DNA of 64,000 bases. Origin: Polyangiaceae bacterium. Lineage in GTDB: Bacteria > Myxococcota_A > Polyangia > Polyangiales > Polyangiaceae. Where the stretch lies: positions 62,001-126,000 of the forward strand of contig JABFXY010000065.1 in assembly GCA_013361525.1 (NCBI GenBank), in the 5' to 3' direction. Below, in pieces: positions 52,540 to 61,652 of this stretch. The notes below the pieces were generated by a model that was given only the letters and a program-made list of their open reading frames with translations, was not told where the DNA came from and ran no database searches. The position numbers were made by a program, and so were the translations under genes. Each line of letters opens with the position of its first letter. Position 1 is the stretch's first letter.

Positions 52540-53227
52540 GGCCCGTCAAGTACCCGCGCCGAAGCACCAGGACGACTTGAATCTCGCCGACCGGGAGACG
52601 ACAAAGGATCGCCTCCGCGACTCTCTTCGCCGGCTGTTCGGGCAGCCCGTCTGCGTGATATGCAATTGCGAACTGGACGCCGACGGCGTTCAATCCGAAG
52701 AATTTGATCGCCCCGCACCCCGAGACGTCGTCTGTCGAAACCTCGTCATGGAGTGACCGGGAGGGCGTGGGCAGAATGCACATCTTCTGCACGCGAACCG
52801 GCTTCTTCGGGCTCGATGGACAATGCTGGACGCACTGACCTGGCGGCGGGAGCTTCAACGCCAGGTTCGAGCCGACGAACGCGACCCTGGCGCCGATGGC
52901 CTCTTCATGGCCGTTCGTTCCCTCGGCGCGTTTGGAGCAGTGACGACACCCCTGACATCGTCTGCAAAAGCCGACCCGGCCGCAGTCCGAATGAAATTCG
53001 AGTCCAACCTGGTGCTCGAAACAGCGGAGAAAATGGTTGTTACATCCGTTGCAGACTTTGCAGAGCTTCTGCTCACCACATTCAGAGCAGACATGGAGCA
53101 GCTCTTCGCAATAGCGACATCGCCTCAAACATTCCACGCAACGCCGACAGGTCTCGCAAAGACTAGGCGTACAGCAATCTACACACGGCTTCAAATTCGC
53201 AGCGCACTTGGGACAGGGCGGTAGCAT
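52433..53227 (-). CDS. Cys-rich multi-zinc-ribbon protein, frameshifted at a G7 run
   Basis: ATG 53227 has AAAGGAG 6 nt upstream. The first 110 residues hold about 25 Cys in CxxC knuckles (LPPCPKCAANLKPCVDCC, CRRCVECLRRCRYCEELLHV, CKVCNGC, CRRCQGCRHC), a tandem zinc-ribbon array likely to bind nucleic acid or protein. A second region (AIKFFGLNAVGVQFAIAYHA, IQVVLVLRRGYLTGHAGFIK) is ordinary globular sequence. At GCAGGGGGGGCT the frame gives a short unrelated tail and stops at 52433; dropping one G joins it to the frame ending at 51943, for about 427 residues in total. A real mutation, slippage expression or sequencing error are all possible. Composition is less GC-biased than the neighbours. 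Confidence 0.75.
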   Translation of the reverse strand: MLPPCPKCAANLKPCVDCCTPSLCETCRRCVECLRRCRYCEELLHVCSECGEQKLCKVCNGCNNHFLRCFEHQVGLEFHSDCGRVGFCRRCQGCRHCSKRAEGTNGHEEAIGARVAFVGSNLALKLPPPGQCVQHCPSSPKKPVRVQKMCILPTPSRSLHDEVSTDDVSGCGAIKFFGLNAVGVQFAIAYHADGLPEQPAKRVAEAILCRLPVGEIQVVLVLRRGYLTGHAGFIKEVRGEMRKRFPAGGAPPVHSARVPVAQRR

Positions 53228-53238
53228 CGACTGCTCCT

Positions 53239-54156
53239 TTAGCGCGGGCGTGCGGCCGCGCTCCACACGTCGGCAGGCACGGCGGCGAGGACGCTTGCCA
53301 TGCGCCGCTCAGGCGCGCCGCCCGCGACGCGAAGTGCCGCCGCGACAGTCGGGTGCTCATCGAACCGCGGTGACACCAACAAGGCGAGCTCGACAAACGC
53401 CGCCAAGTCCGCATCACTCCTGAGTGCGTGCCTGCGTGCCCGCTCGAGCGCCTCGAGAGCGACCCGCTCGAGCTCCATGGTCTCGGCCGCGAGCGTGCGC
53501 GGGAAGGCAGCTCGCGCACGGGTGACGACAGTCCGAACGAAGCGGCGATCGACCGCCGCCTGGAGCGCAGCTCGCTGCGCGGATCGAATGGTGAGCACTG
53601 TCTCTCCTTCCCGGCACGCCGGGCCGGCAATCAGGTCTGCCCGGGTGAGCGTAAAACGACCGTCAACAGGACTCGGCCGGAACCCCAGCCTCGCGAGCAC
53701 GCGCGCCGAAGCCAGGTTTTCCGCGCGAACGGCGGTCGTCACCCTCGATGCGCCGAGCTGATCGAAGCCGAGCCGCAACACGCTTCGACATGCCGACGTC
53801 GCATGGCCACGCCCGCGATTGGATGCCTCGATCCAGTAGGCGAGCGTCGCGACTTGCGGGTAGACGGCATCGAACACCAGCGTCACCGCACCGACGAGGG
53901 TGCGGCCGCCGCCGCTCTCTGACTTCGCGAAGAGGACAAAATCGAATCGCGAGCCCACTCGAAGCCCATCCCGCGCAGCGCGCACTGTCTCGTCGACCCA
54001 AACCTCGACACTTTCCCGCGGGTGTCCGAATGCTTCGCGGGTCGCAGCGTCTGCGGCCGCGATGAGGAGCGCGGTGCGATGGGCACGGCCGAGCGGGCGC
54101 AACCATCGGCGCCCCTCCCAGCGGTCCGGTACGACGTTCATCGCATTGGCCATCAC
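53239..54156 (-). CDS. GNAT acetyltransferase fused to helical domain
   Basis: 305 residues. Residues about 15-165 are a RimJ/RimL-like GNAT: VGAVTLVFDAVYPQVATLAY, then the acetyl-CoA loop IEASNRGRGHATSACRSVLR and TAVRAENLASARVLARLGF. After about 185 comes a helical domain starting LTIRSAQRAALQAAVDRRFV and containing ERARRHALRSDADLAAFVEL, then SPRFDEHPTV. This second part matches a family usually seen as a separate small protein, often near type VI secretion genes (from memory, not searched). The fusion is unusual. It ends 11 bp before the Cys-rich gene on the same strand. Confidence 0.85.
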   Translation of the reverse strand: MMANAMNVVPDRWEGRRWLRPLGRAHRTALLIAAADAATREAFGHPRESVEVWVDETVRAARDGLRVGSRFDFVLFAKSESGGGRTLVGAVTLVFDAVYPQVATLAYWIEASNRGRGHATSACRSVLRLGFDQLGASRVTTAVRAENLASARVLARLGFRPSPVDGRFTLTRADLIAGPACREGETVLTIRSAQRAALQAAVDRRFVRTVVTRARAAFPRTLAAETMELERVALEALERARRHALRSDADLAAFVELALLVSPRFDEHPTVAAALRVAGGAPERRMASVLAAVPADVWSAAARPR

Positions 54157-54212
54157 GCGACGAGGGTACGCGTGACGTCGGGTGGTTCAAAGAGCGAAGG
54201 CGCGCGACTCCG

Positions 54213-55163
54213 TCAGGGCGTCGAGCCCATCATCGGTCCGTGCAAGGTATGCAAATAGTAGAAGAAGCTCGACGTCCTGAGGTCGCCGAGGCCGAACGAA
54301 TAGTAGAAGCGCGATCCCCCTGCGGGGTGCGCAATGCCGAACGGCTTGACGTCGACGACCGTGCTTATCGAGGCGCCGGGGGCCAAAACGACGGGCTTCG
54401 CGTCCTTCTTCATCGGATTGGACGGAAGACGTAGCTCCCGGCCGGATTCGTCGCGCACCGTCAATGCATTGGCCCATTGCACGTCACCGCCCTGCTCGAA
54501 GAGCCCGCGCACCTCGACTGCCGCGGCTCCGTCGTTGTGGAGGGTGAGCTGGAACAGGCCGTCGCCGTATTCGTTGCTCCATTGCACGACCTTGGCGGGG
54601 GGCACCTGCGCGACGGACCATTTCAAACCATCCGGTAGGACCGCGTGGGCGCTCGCAATGGCCGCCTCGAGCTGAGCATCGGAGGGCGTGATCCACGTGG
54701 CAACGTATTCGTTCTCTGCCTTGACGAGCGTGCCTTCGATATGGCGAAGGCCGACGATCACCGGCTCGCCGTTCTTGAACGGCTCCGAAAAGGCACGCCC
54801 CCGGATGCTGGCTCGAACCCGCTGTGGCGTGCTTCCGCCGGAGAGACGGCGCTCCACGATCACGTCGAATTCGTGAACATAGATCGGCGGCTCGACCTCG
54901 AGGATCGCTTCGATGCGCGCGCCCTCGAGGGTCCCTACGACGATGATGTCGGCACGCTCGAGCGCCTTCTGCCCCTCCTCGCCGAGACGGGCGACCCTCG
55001 TGCCCGTGCCGGCGGCGTCGACCGAAGCACTGAGCGCGGCGACCATTGCGCCTTTGGGGGCGTCGACGGACACGGTCTCGGTGGGGTTTGCGGCCCCCTT
55101 CGCGCCTTCCGACGGGGCGCAACCAAACGACAGGGCAAGGGCGAGAGCGGCAAGCTTCTTCAT
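54213..55163 (-). CDS. lipoprotein, hypothetical
   Basis: 316 residues from ATG 55163. Signal and lipobox MKKLAALALALSFGC. The mature protein begins with a charged linker, then VGTLEGARIEAILEVEPPIY, VEEGTLV-like strands and NNDGAAAVEVRGLFEQGGDV. The second half (LFQLTLHNDGAAAVEVRGLF, VVLAPGASISTVVDVKP) resembles an Ig-like or intracellular-proteinase-inhibitor-type beta sandwich. No enzyme motif. Function unknown; anchored in a membrane facing the periplasm or the outside. It shares the strand and a 47-bp gap with the LysR gene. Confidence 0.8.
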   Translation of the reverse strand: MKKLAALALALSFGCAPSEGAKGAANPTETVSVDAPKGAMVAALSASVDAAGTGTRVARLGEEGQKALERADIIVVGTLEGARIEAILEVEPPIYVHEFDVIVERRLSGGSTPQRVRASIRGRAFSEPFKNGEPVIVGLRHIEGTLVKAENEYVATWITPSDAQLEAAIASAHAVLPDGLKWSVAQVPPAKVVQWSNEYGDGLFQLTLHNDGAAAVEVRGLFEQGGDVQWANALTVRDESGRELRLPSNPMKKDAKPVVLAPGASISTVVDVKPFGIAHPAGGSRFYYSFGLGDLRTSSFFYYLHTLHGPMMGSTP

Positions 55164-55210
55164 GGGTGGCTCTCGTACGGGCGGCCTCGCGAAAGGATCT
55201 GACGCGAGGA

Positions 55211-56080
55211 TCAAAGGCGCTCAAACCGCTCGGCCAAGGGCGTCGGCGATTCAGGCAACACGGAGAACACCTCGAGTCGGAGCGGGAACGCCGATGGCAG
55301 ATCGACCACCGCGACACCCTTGGGCGCGAGCCTTGCCAGGCTGGATTGAACCATCGCGACGCCTACGCCGGTCTCGACGAGGACCATTGCGGCGATCGGA
55401 TCGGCAACCTCGTAGCGGACGTCGGCGATGACGCCGATGCGCGCGAACCCCGCCGTGAACGCACGCCGCGCCGACGGGGAGACGGACTCGGGGAGCGCGA
55501 CGAAGGCATCGTTCCTCAGGCGTTTGGCGCTCCAGGGGCGACGCGTGAGCTCGTGCCCCGCCGGCACGGCGAGGACGAACGGCTCGTCGTGGACGCGTCT
55601 CGCGGTGAGGCCCGATCCGGGCGCCGGCGCGCTGTAGGTGAACCCGACGTCGAGCTCGCGCATCTTCAGCGCCTCGTGTTGTTGCGCCGACCGCAGACTG
55701 CGCAGCTCGATTCGCGCGGCGGGGACGCGGCGCTTCAACGAGGCGAGCGCCTTCGGCACGACACCGGCGTGGACGGCGCCTTCCACGAAGCCGACGACGA
55801 GCGAGCCCGCCTGTCCCGCGCTGAGCTCGCGGGCGCGCTCTTCCATTCGGGCAGCGCTGGCGAGGAGCGCCCGCGCCTCGCGCAAAACCTCCTGCCCGGT
55901 CGCCGTCAGCCGGAGGCGCTTGTTCTTTCGCGTGAAGAGCGTGACGCCGAGGCTCGCCTCCAGCTGGAGGACGCGCCGGCTCAGCGGTGAAGCGGAGATA
56001 TGCAGTACCTGCGAGGCGTGTCCGATGTTCTCGTGCTCCGCGACGGCGACGAATTGCGTGAGTAGAGCCAGGTCGAGCAT
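55211..56080 (-). CDS. LysR-family regulator
   Basis: 289 residues from ATG 56080, with GGGAGG 4 nt upstream; ATG 56092 is an alternative. HTH: LLTQFVAVAEHENIGHASQV, HISASPLSRRVLQLEASLGV, LFTRKNKRLRLTATGQEVL. The effector domain follows (AGSLVVGFVEGAV, LDVGFTYSAPAPGSGLTARR). It diverges from the DUF6506 gene across about 98 bp, the classical LysR arrangement, so that gene is its likely target. Confidence 0.93.
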   Translation of the reverse strand: MLDLALLTQFVAVAEHENIGHASQVLHISASPLSRRVLQLEASLGVTLFTRKNKRLRLTATGQEVLREARALLASAARMEERARELSAGQAGSLVVGFVEGAVHAGVVPKALASLKRRVPAARIELRSLRSAQQHEALKMRELDVGFTYSAPAPGSGLTARRVHDEPFVLAVPAGHELTRRPWSAKRLRNDAFVALPESVSPSARRAFTAGFARIGVIADVRYEVADPIAAMVLVETGVGVAMVQSSLARLAPKGVAVVDLPSAFPLRLEVFSVLPESPTPLAERFERL

Positions 56081-56178
56081 CGGACCTCCCATGTCTCAAG
56101 TCGGTCGATATCGGTCGTGGACGAAGCTACATCGAGCACGCACGATTGCGAATAGATCTTCTTCGAAAGGGCAATCGC

Positions 56179-56499
56179 ATGGCGCTCAAACGGTTCGGGT
56201 TCATCGTCACGGGCTCCGGTCTCGATCCCGCGATCCATCGCCTCGAGATGCGTTCGCCGACGTTCACGATGGTGGCAGTCGGCATTCCACGGGCGGAGGA
56301 CGCTCCAGCCGTCGCACGCGAGCTCGTCGCCGAAGGTGTCGAGCTGTTGGAGCTCTGCGGGGGCTTTGGACCCCTGGGCGCCGCGCGTGTTCTGGAGGCA
56401 ATCGACGGCGCGGTGCCGGTTGGGGCCGTCGGTTATGGGCCGGAGTCAATCGACGCGCTCTATCGCTTGTTCGCGCCGGCGGAACGCCAAGTCTGTTAG
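56179..56499 (+). CDS. DUF6506-family protein
   Basis: 106 residues from ATG 56179, with AAAGGGC upstream. The family features are visible: MALKRFGFIVTGSGLDPAIH, MVAVGIPRAEDAPAVARELV, EGVELLELCGGFGPLGAARV, VPVGAVGYGPESIDALYRLF. Function is unknown; the GGFGP and GAVGYGP loops suggest ligand binding. It is divergent from a LysR regulator that probably controls it. The next gene starts the base after its stop. Confidence 0.85.
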   Translation: MALKRFGFIVTGSGLDPAIHRLEMRSPTFTMVAVGIPRAEDAPAVARELVAEGVELLELCGGFGPLGAARVLEAIDGAVPVGAVGYGPESIDALYRLFAPAERQVC

Positions 56500-57408
56500 G
56501 TGTCGCTCGTGTTCGCCGACGCGAGACACTTGATCGTAGCGTTGTGCGGGTTCCTTGCGGCTTGCGGCTCGAACGCGTCGAGCCAGCAGCCATCAGCGAC
56601 GCTCTCGACGTCCAACGTCGATTCGAACAGCGCAGCGACAGGCGAGCTCCGGATACTTCCGGTGCTGTGTGGACGGGACAACTACGCGTACTTGATTTGG
56701 CGCGAGCCCTCGCGCACGGCAGCTGTGGTCGACCCGTCGGCATATCCATGCGTGAGCGCGGCGCTCGCCGGGGAAAAGCTGACGCTCGGCGCGATCCTGG
56801 CCACACATCACCATTCGGACCATGTCGGCGGGATTCCGCAACTGCTGCGCGATTCACAGGACATCCCCGTCTTTGCCGGGGCGGCTGATGTGGAGAAGAT
56901 CCCGGAAGCCTCGCGACCGGTCGAGGATGGTGAGGTCATCGTCGCCGCCGGGGTCGAGCTCAAAGCGATCGGCGTCCCGGGACACACGCGCGGGTCGACA
57001 GCGTTCCTCGTGGAGGACGCGGTTTTTACGGGCGATACACTCTTCGCTGGAGGTTGCGGCCGCCTTTTCGAGAGCCGCGACCCGCGAATCATGCATGACT
57101 CGCTGAACGAGAAGCTCGCGAAGCTGCCGCCGGAGACACGCCTATTCTCCGGTCATGAGTACGCCGCAAACAATGCGCGCTTCGCCCTCGAAGTAGAGCC
57201 GGACAACGCAGCCGCTCGCGCGCTCGCCGAGCGTGCAGCCGCCGCCTCGGCTCGCTCGGAGCCGACGCCATCGACGACGCTCGCCGAGGAGCGGATGCAC
57301 AACCCGTTTCTTCGCGTGACCGAGCCCGCGCTGAAGCGGCGGTACGGCACCGAAGATCCCATCGAGGTGTTCGGCCGACTTCGAGCCGACAAAGACAAGT
57401 TTCGCTAG
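56500..57408 (+). CDS. lipoprotein glyoxalase II-like metallo-hydrolase
   Basis: 302 residues, GTG start immediately after the DUF6506 stop. A signal and lipobox (LIVALCGFLAAC) come first, then the metallo-beta-lactamase fold of hydroxyacylglutathione hydrolases: ATHHHSDHVGG, GHTRGS, TGDTLFAGGCGRLFE, FSGHEYAANN and the C-terminal ERMHNPFLR. Glyoxalase II is normally cytoplasmic; a lipid-anchored form would face the periplasm, where a different thioester is likely. The C-terminal segment with DEPIEVFGRLRADKDKF is family-typical, so the domain is complete. Confidence 0.9.
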   Translation: MSLVFADARHLIVALCGFLAACGSNASSQQPSATLSTSNVDSNSAATGELRILPVLCGRDNYAYLIWREPSRTAAVVDPSAYPCVSAALAGEKLTLGAILATHHHSDHVGGIPQLLRDSQDIPVFAGAADVEKIPEASRPVEDGEVIVAAGVELKAIGVPGHTRGSTAFLVEDAVFTGDTLFAGGCGRLFESRDPRIMHDSLNEKLAKLPPETRLFSGHEYAANNARFALEVEPDNAAARALAERAAAASARSEPTPSTTLAEERMHNPFLRVTEPALKRRYGTEDPIEVFGRLRADKDKFR

Positions 57409-57520
57409 GCGCAACCCAACGAGACCACGTGAGCGCGACGAGTCGTGAGGGCCACGTGGTGTGCGCCCCTCAACGACATTTGTTCGGGACCGTGGCGCGG
57501 CCTTGCACCATGATGCGCCG

Positions 57521-58228
57521 GTGATCGGCAGCTCGTTTCCGCAGGTGTGGAGGTCGGCAGTGCTCGTCGTCGCCGGCTCCTCGATGCTCGCGGCCTGCGC
57601 CGCGACCCCGGGCTCGGCTGACCCGCCGGTCGCCACCGTGACGGTCGCGCCCCTTGTGGCCGCACACGCCGAGCGTCCGGTCGACGAGCCGAGACGACGG
57701 ACTACCGTGCGCGTATCGCTGGAGCAGGCGGGCAAAGCGGTGCCCATCGTGGACCACCGCGCCCGTCTCACACGCGATCCGTTCGTCATCGAGGTGCCGC
57801 TCGATCGAGTGGGGACCGGCGTGCATGTCAGCGTCTCCCCGAACCGGAAGCTCTTCGACATCGCCAATACAGGCGGCGATCTACCGACCGAGGACGGAGC
57901 GGCCTTCGGCCTCGGATCGTCGTTCGCCGAGAAAGCCCCTGTCCCCGACCCGGACTTGACCATCTCTCCTGAGGGTTCGCACTATTGGTATTATGACAAC
58001 GAGTCCGACAATCGTTGCCACGAGGTGCGGCGCGAAGACAGCGCGGTCATCTTCTGCCGGCGACAAGTCGATTCGCTGTTTTGGGTCGGCGAGAATTTCC
58101 GGGTGCAGCAGCCGATAACGGAGAGCAGGGAGCCGGTGCTGTATCTGGTTTTTATGAAGCGAACCGACGAGCGCAAGGTGCGGCCGGAGCCTGCTTGGGA
58201 GTGGATTGAGGTTCAGTTCGAGTCGTAA
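57521..58228 (+). CDS. lipoprotein, hypothetical
   Basis: About 235 residues from GTG 57521 (GTG 57545 is equally possible). Signal WRSAVLVVAGSSMLAAC with lipobox. The mature protein is rich in charged residues and beta strands (RDPFVIEVPLDRVGTGVHVS, GENFRVQQPITESREPVLYL). Two Cys (NRCHEV, IFCRRQV) may form a disulphide. No family was recognised. It converges on the hydrolase gene, 4 bp apart. Confidence 0.75.
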   Translation: MIGSSFPQVWRSAVLVVAGSSMLAACAATPGSADPPVATVTVAPLVAAHAERPVDEPRRRTTVRVSLEQAGKAVPIVDHRARLTRDPFVIEVPLDRVGTGVHVSVSPNRKLFDIANTGGDLPTEDGAAFGLGSSFAEKAPVPDPDLTISPEGSHYWYYDNESDNRCHEVRREDSAVIFCRRQVDSLFWVGENFRVQQPITESREPVLYLVFMKRTDERKVRPEPAWEWIEVQFES

Positions 58229-58232
58229 CTCG

Positions 58233-59168
58233 CTAAGCGAGCGCGGTTTTGAGCGCGTGGATCGCCTGTGCGATCGCGGCGCGCACCGCCGGCGTTTGCG
58301 CGAGCGGGTTCAGCATCACGAAATCGTGGACGGTGCCGTTGTACCGCGTCGAGGTCACGCGGACGCCCGCCTGCGCGAGCTTGTCGGCGTACGCCTCACC
58401 CTCGTCGCGGAGGACATCGCCGTCGACGATGATGAGCGCATCGGGCAAGCCGCGGAGCTGGTCGACCGTCGCCCGGCCCGGCCATGTCGGCACCGCCGGT
58501 TCTTTGCCGGTGAAGCCCTCCATATCGAACATCCATTTCAGGTTGTCCTTCGTCAGCCAGGGGCCATCGGCGAACTCCCGGTACGACTCGTTCTTTGGCA
58601 TATAATCGACCACCGGATAGAACAATACCTGATAGCGAATCTTCGGCCCCCCGCGCTCCTTGGCCATCAACGTCACGACCGCTGTCATATGGCCGCCCAC
58701 GCTGTCGCCGACGATGGCGATGCGCGAGGGGTCGACCCGCAGCTTGTCGGCGTGTTTGACCGCGTATAGAAGCGACGCGTACGCCTGCTCTTGTTGCGTC
58801 GGATACTTGGCATCGGGCGCGTTGATGTAGTCGACGAAGACGAACGTCGCGCCGACCCCATTGGCGAGCTCGCGGACGAGCCTGTCGTGCGTTATCTTGT
58901 CGCCCAGCACCCAGCCGCCGCCGTGGAAGTACATGACGAGCGGCAGCACGTCCGTTTCACGCGTGTGCGAGGGTCGTACGATGCGGATACGCGTCTCCCC
59001 CGTGGGGCCGACCGGCCAGATCGTGTCTTCGATCTTCGCGTCCTGAAGCTCGGTCGGCTGCGACTGCAGGTCCGTCAGAACCTTGTGCGCTTCAGCTGGG
59101 TCGAGGTCGTGAAGCGGCGGGCCGCTCAAGCTGCCAATGAACGATTGCGTGATGGGTTCGAGCGCCAT
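58233..59168 (-). CDS. alpha/beta hydrolase, HSL (hormone-sensitive lipase) type
   Basis: 311 residues. ATG 59168 has AAGGTGG just upstream. Oxyanion-hole motif LVMYFHGGGWVLGD, nucleophile elbow IVGDSVGGHMT, ALIIVDGDVLRDEG with the acid, and NGTVHDFVML with the His: the standard family IV carboxylesterase triad. No signal peptide. The substrate may be a short acyl ester. An upstream in-frame extension to 59354 is unlikely. It stands alone between convergent genes. Confidence 0.93.
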   Translation of the reverse strand: MALEPITQSFIGSLSGPPLHDLDPAEAHKVLTDLQSQPTELQDAKIEDTIWPVGPTGETRIRIVRPSHTRETDVLPLVMYFHGGGWVLGDKITHDRLVRELANGVGATFVFVDYINAPDAKYPTQQEQAYASLLYAVKHADKLRVDPSRIAIVGDSVGGHMTAVVTLMAKERGGPKIRYQVLFYPVVDYMPKNESYREFADGPWLTKDNLKWMFDMEGFTGKEPAVPTWPGRATVDQLRGLPDALIIVDGDVLRDEGEAYADKLAQAGVRVTSTRYNGTVHDFVMLNPLAQTPAVRAAIAQAIHALKTALA

Positions 59169-59286
59169 GTTCCACCTTCTTCGTGCGGAGAACGTTCGGT
59201 CACTCGACAGTAGGCTGCAAAGGCCGAGCCCTTCGTCCCGCTCGAGGTCGGCGTCGCATCTGGGTCCGCGCATCTGTAAGTCCCGC

Positions 59287-60264
59287 TCACGCAGGCGCCG
59301 CGCGATCGAGTATCGGGAGCTCGCGCTCTTGTCGCCGCCGAGCGCGCCCTGCAAACAAGAACGTCAGGCCTACCGCGCCGACCGGCAGCAGAAACTGCCA
59401 AGAGCGGCGCGTCGCATCCGCGACGATTTGCGCCGACAGGCGCCGGATCCCGCGCGCCGCGATCCGTGACGATTCCCCCGACAGCGCGTGACTCTCCACC
59501 GCGGTCACGAGGCGCTGGCCAAGGGCATGTTCACCCACGAATCTGGCAGCCCCCACGACGGACAAGCATAGGAGCGTCGCGACGACGAGCTCGAGCCCGA
59601 ACCATTGCAGAGCCCGCCCGGCGTCTCTCCGATGAATCGCCAAGGTCACCACCAAGCACGCGACCAGACCGCCAATCGCGACGCCGAGCGCGACGCGCCA
59701 TAAGCGAATGGTCGGGGGCGCAACGGCGCGTACTTCGGGTCCGAGGTCGATTCGGTCCGGGATGCGCTCGAGCGCGCGTGTCAGCCGCAATCGATAGGCT
59801 CTCATCGAGGCGGCCGCCGTCTCGGCGTCGCCGCAAACGAGCTGACCGAAGAGCGACTGGCACGAGCTCTCGACGCTGTCCTCCAATACGTTGAACCGAA
59901 CGACGACCGCTTGTTTGAGCTCATGAAGAGGAACAACGGCCCGATCCTCCGTCTGCTCGACCACCGATCCGGAGGCGGCGTGAATCGAGACTATCGTTCG
60001 ATCGAGCCACTCTTCGGTCACCACCGACTCGATCCCGGCGCGCACGGCCTCACGATTGATTGCGCTCGGGAGCGGCGTTGTGGGGTCGTCGGCGACGACG
60101 TGTTCGGTCAACGTGTCGACGATCGCCTGGCGTGTGCCCGACGAGCGCGCCGACGCGACGAGCGCGCGCGAATCCTTCGCGTATTCGAGCACGGTGACCG
60201 ATACGAAAACGGCGAGCGAAAGGATCGCAAAGGCGACCAACGTGATAAACGATGCGATCGCTCG
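59287..60264 (-). CDS. membrane protein with large extracytoplasmic loop, hypothetical
   Basis: 325 residues from ATG 60264; a TTG at 60336 would add 24. The first helix is IASFITLVAFAILSLAVFVS, then about 150 soluble residues with paired Cys (VESSCQSLFGQLVCGD), then two or three helices (VALGVAAIGGLVACLVV-like, GLELVVATLLCLSVVGAARF, FLLPVGAVGLTFLFAGRARR) and a basic tail. No family was recognised. It diverges from the lipoprotein gene at 60438 across a 22-bp dyad. Confidence 0.75.
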   Translation of the reverse strand, partial: RAIASFITLVAFAILSLAVFVSVTVLEYAKDSRALVASARSSGTRQAIVDTLTEHVVADDPTTPLPSAINREAVRAGIESVVTEEWLDRTIVSIHAASGSVVEQTEDRAVVPLHELKQAVVVRFNVLEDSVESSCQSLFGQLVCGDAETAAASMRAYRLRLTRALERIPDRIDLGPEVRAVAPPTIRLWRVALGVAIGGLVACLVVTLAIHRRDAGRALQWFGLELVVATLLCLSVVGAARFVGEHALGQRLVTAVESHALSGESSRIAARGIRRLSAQIVADATRRSWQFLLPVGAVGLTFLFAGRARRRQERELPILDRAAPA

Positions 60265-60327
60265 CATGCTTTTTCGGATCGCTGCAATCCAGGTTCCAAC
60301 CGAGGATCCTGCTGCTCGCTCATCCCT

Positions 60328-60349
60328 GGGGTGCAAACCCTTGCACCCC
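60328..60349. promoter_or_regulatory. dyad between divergent genes
   Basis: GGGGTGCAA-accc-TTGCACCCC, 9-bp perfect arms. A related GTGCAAGG/CCGTGCAC pair follows 4-15 bp downstream. It sits between the membrane-protein gene and the lipoprotein gene at 60438, so it is a probable regulator site. Confidence 0.6.
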
Positions 60350-60437
60350 GACGTGCAAGGCCGTGCACCTCGCGAAGCAAAGCCGGCAGAATTGCCCTTT
60401 ACGGCGCGGGCACGCAGCTTGAAGTGAGCGCGCCGCC

Positions 60438-61601
60438 ATGAAGACTACGTTGACGCGCCGAAAGACTTTGTCCCTCGCCGGAGCGGCGGGGGCCTATTCG
60501 TTGTTGGGGACGTTCGGATGTGGTGATAGCGCCGGTTCGGGTGGAACCGGCGGCGAAGGTACGGGACAAGGCGGTGAACCGGGCACGGGCGGGTCGGGCG
60601 CGGGTGGCATCGACGGCACCGGAGGCATGACGGGACCGGGGGGCAACGGCTCGGGAGCCGGCGCGCAGGGTGGCGAAGGCGGCGGCGGGACGAGCACCGG
60701 ATGTGGGGAGGCCGTCGTCGGCGGCTACGCCGCGCTGAACCTCGCGGACCACCCGGTCTATTCGATCGATATGGCTCTGCAGGACTATCCGCTATGGGCC
60801 GCCCAGGGCTCGGGCGAGGTGACCGAGCACGAGGTCGGGATTTGGTGGGATGGCGGGGACGCTCTGCGGACACATCCGCCGACGGTAGAGCAGCTGGGAA
60901 GCGGCATCGGTGCGCTCTCCAACCTCTGGCGCGACGCGACGCTCGAGATACGCGAGCTCAACTTCCGGTACGAGTTTCAAATGGGCCCGGAGTATTGCTC
61001 GCGCACGAACGGCAACCTGCCGAAGTTCGTCATCGCGCATTCGACGACGTCGCTGAACCCGAGCGCGGACGCCGTCGCGCGGCCGATGCTCTATTGGCGT
61101 GAGATCGACACCGCGGACAATCCGAAGTTCAATCGGCCGAACACCCTCGGCATCTGCCCTGCGCAGGGCACCTGGCAATCGTGGTCGGAAACGGAATACT
61201 CCGAGGACGGTACGGCCTGGCCCATGCAGTTCCAGCCCGTCTATTGGGCCGACGCGGCCGACACGTTCGGCGGCGCCCCGGTGCTCGACGCCACCGAGAT
61301 CGTGACCATCGAGATGCGGATGATCGCGATCGCGACGGCGGAGTACCCGAGGGGCCTCATCGCCGTGCGCGTCTATCGACGCAACGGCGATGTCTTCGAG
61401 CGAGGGATGCCGTGGGACCGAGACGAAAATCATCCGGTCGGCATCAGCTACATCCAAGAGATCCAGATGTTCGGCGGCGGGTACTACAACAACGCCAACG
61501 CCTTCCACGAGAACAACTACACCCGCATCGGTGGCCACATCACCCTCGCGAGGAACTGCGGTGGTTGGCTCGGGCCGCGCGCGGGGTTCGTGCAAGTCTG
61601 A
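60438..61601 (+). CDS. Gly-linker lipoprotein, possibly TAT-exported
   Basis: 387 residues. The N-terminus RRKTLSLAGAAGAYSLLG is a twin-Arg signal ending in lipobox GTFGC. A 60-residue Gly/Thr/Ser linker follows (GGTGGEGTGQGGEPGTGGSG), then a compact globular domain rich in Trp and Tyr (VYSIDMALQDYPLWAAQGSG, ARPMLYWREIDTADNPKF, YYNNANAFHENNYTRIGGHI). No known family, no recognised active site. A TAT signal suggests folding with a cofactor before export. Surface anchoring is inferred. Confidence 0.85.
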   Translation: MKTTLTRRKTLSLAGAAGAYSLLGTFGCGDSAGSGGTGGEGTGQGGEPGTGGSGAGGIDGTGGMTGPGGNGSGAGAQGGEGGGGTSTGCGEAVVGGYAALNLADHPVYSIDMALQDYPLWAAQGSGEVTEHEVGIWWDGGDALRTHPPTVEQLGSGIGALSNLWRDATLEIRELNFRYEFQMGPEYCSRTNGNLPKFVIAHSTTSLNPSADAVARPMLYWREIDTADNPKFNRPNTLGICPAQGTWQSWSETEYSEDGTAWPMQFQPVYWADAADTFGGAPVLDATEIVTIEMRMIAIATAEYPRGLIAVRVYRRNGDVFERGMPWDRDENHPVGISYIQEIQMFGGGYYNNANAFHENNYTRIGGHITLARNCGGWLGPRAGFVQV

Positions 61602-61652
61602 AATAGCGTCGGCGAAACGAGGCGGTCGCTACCGGTCGCGCCGGCGGCTAAC

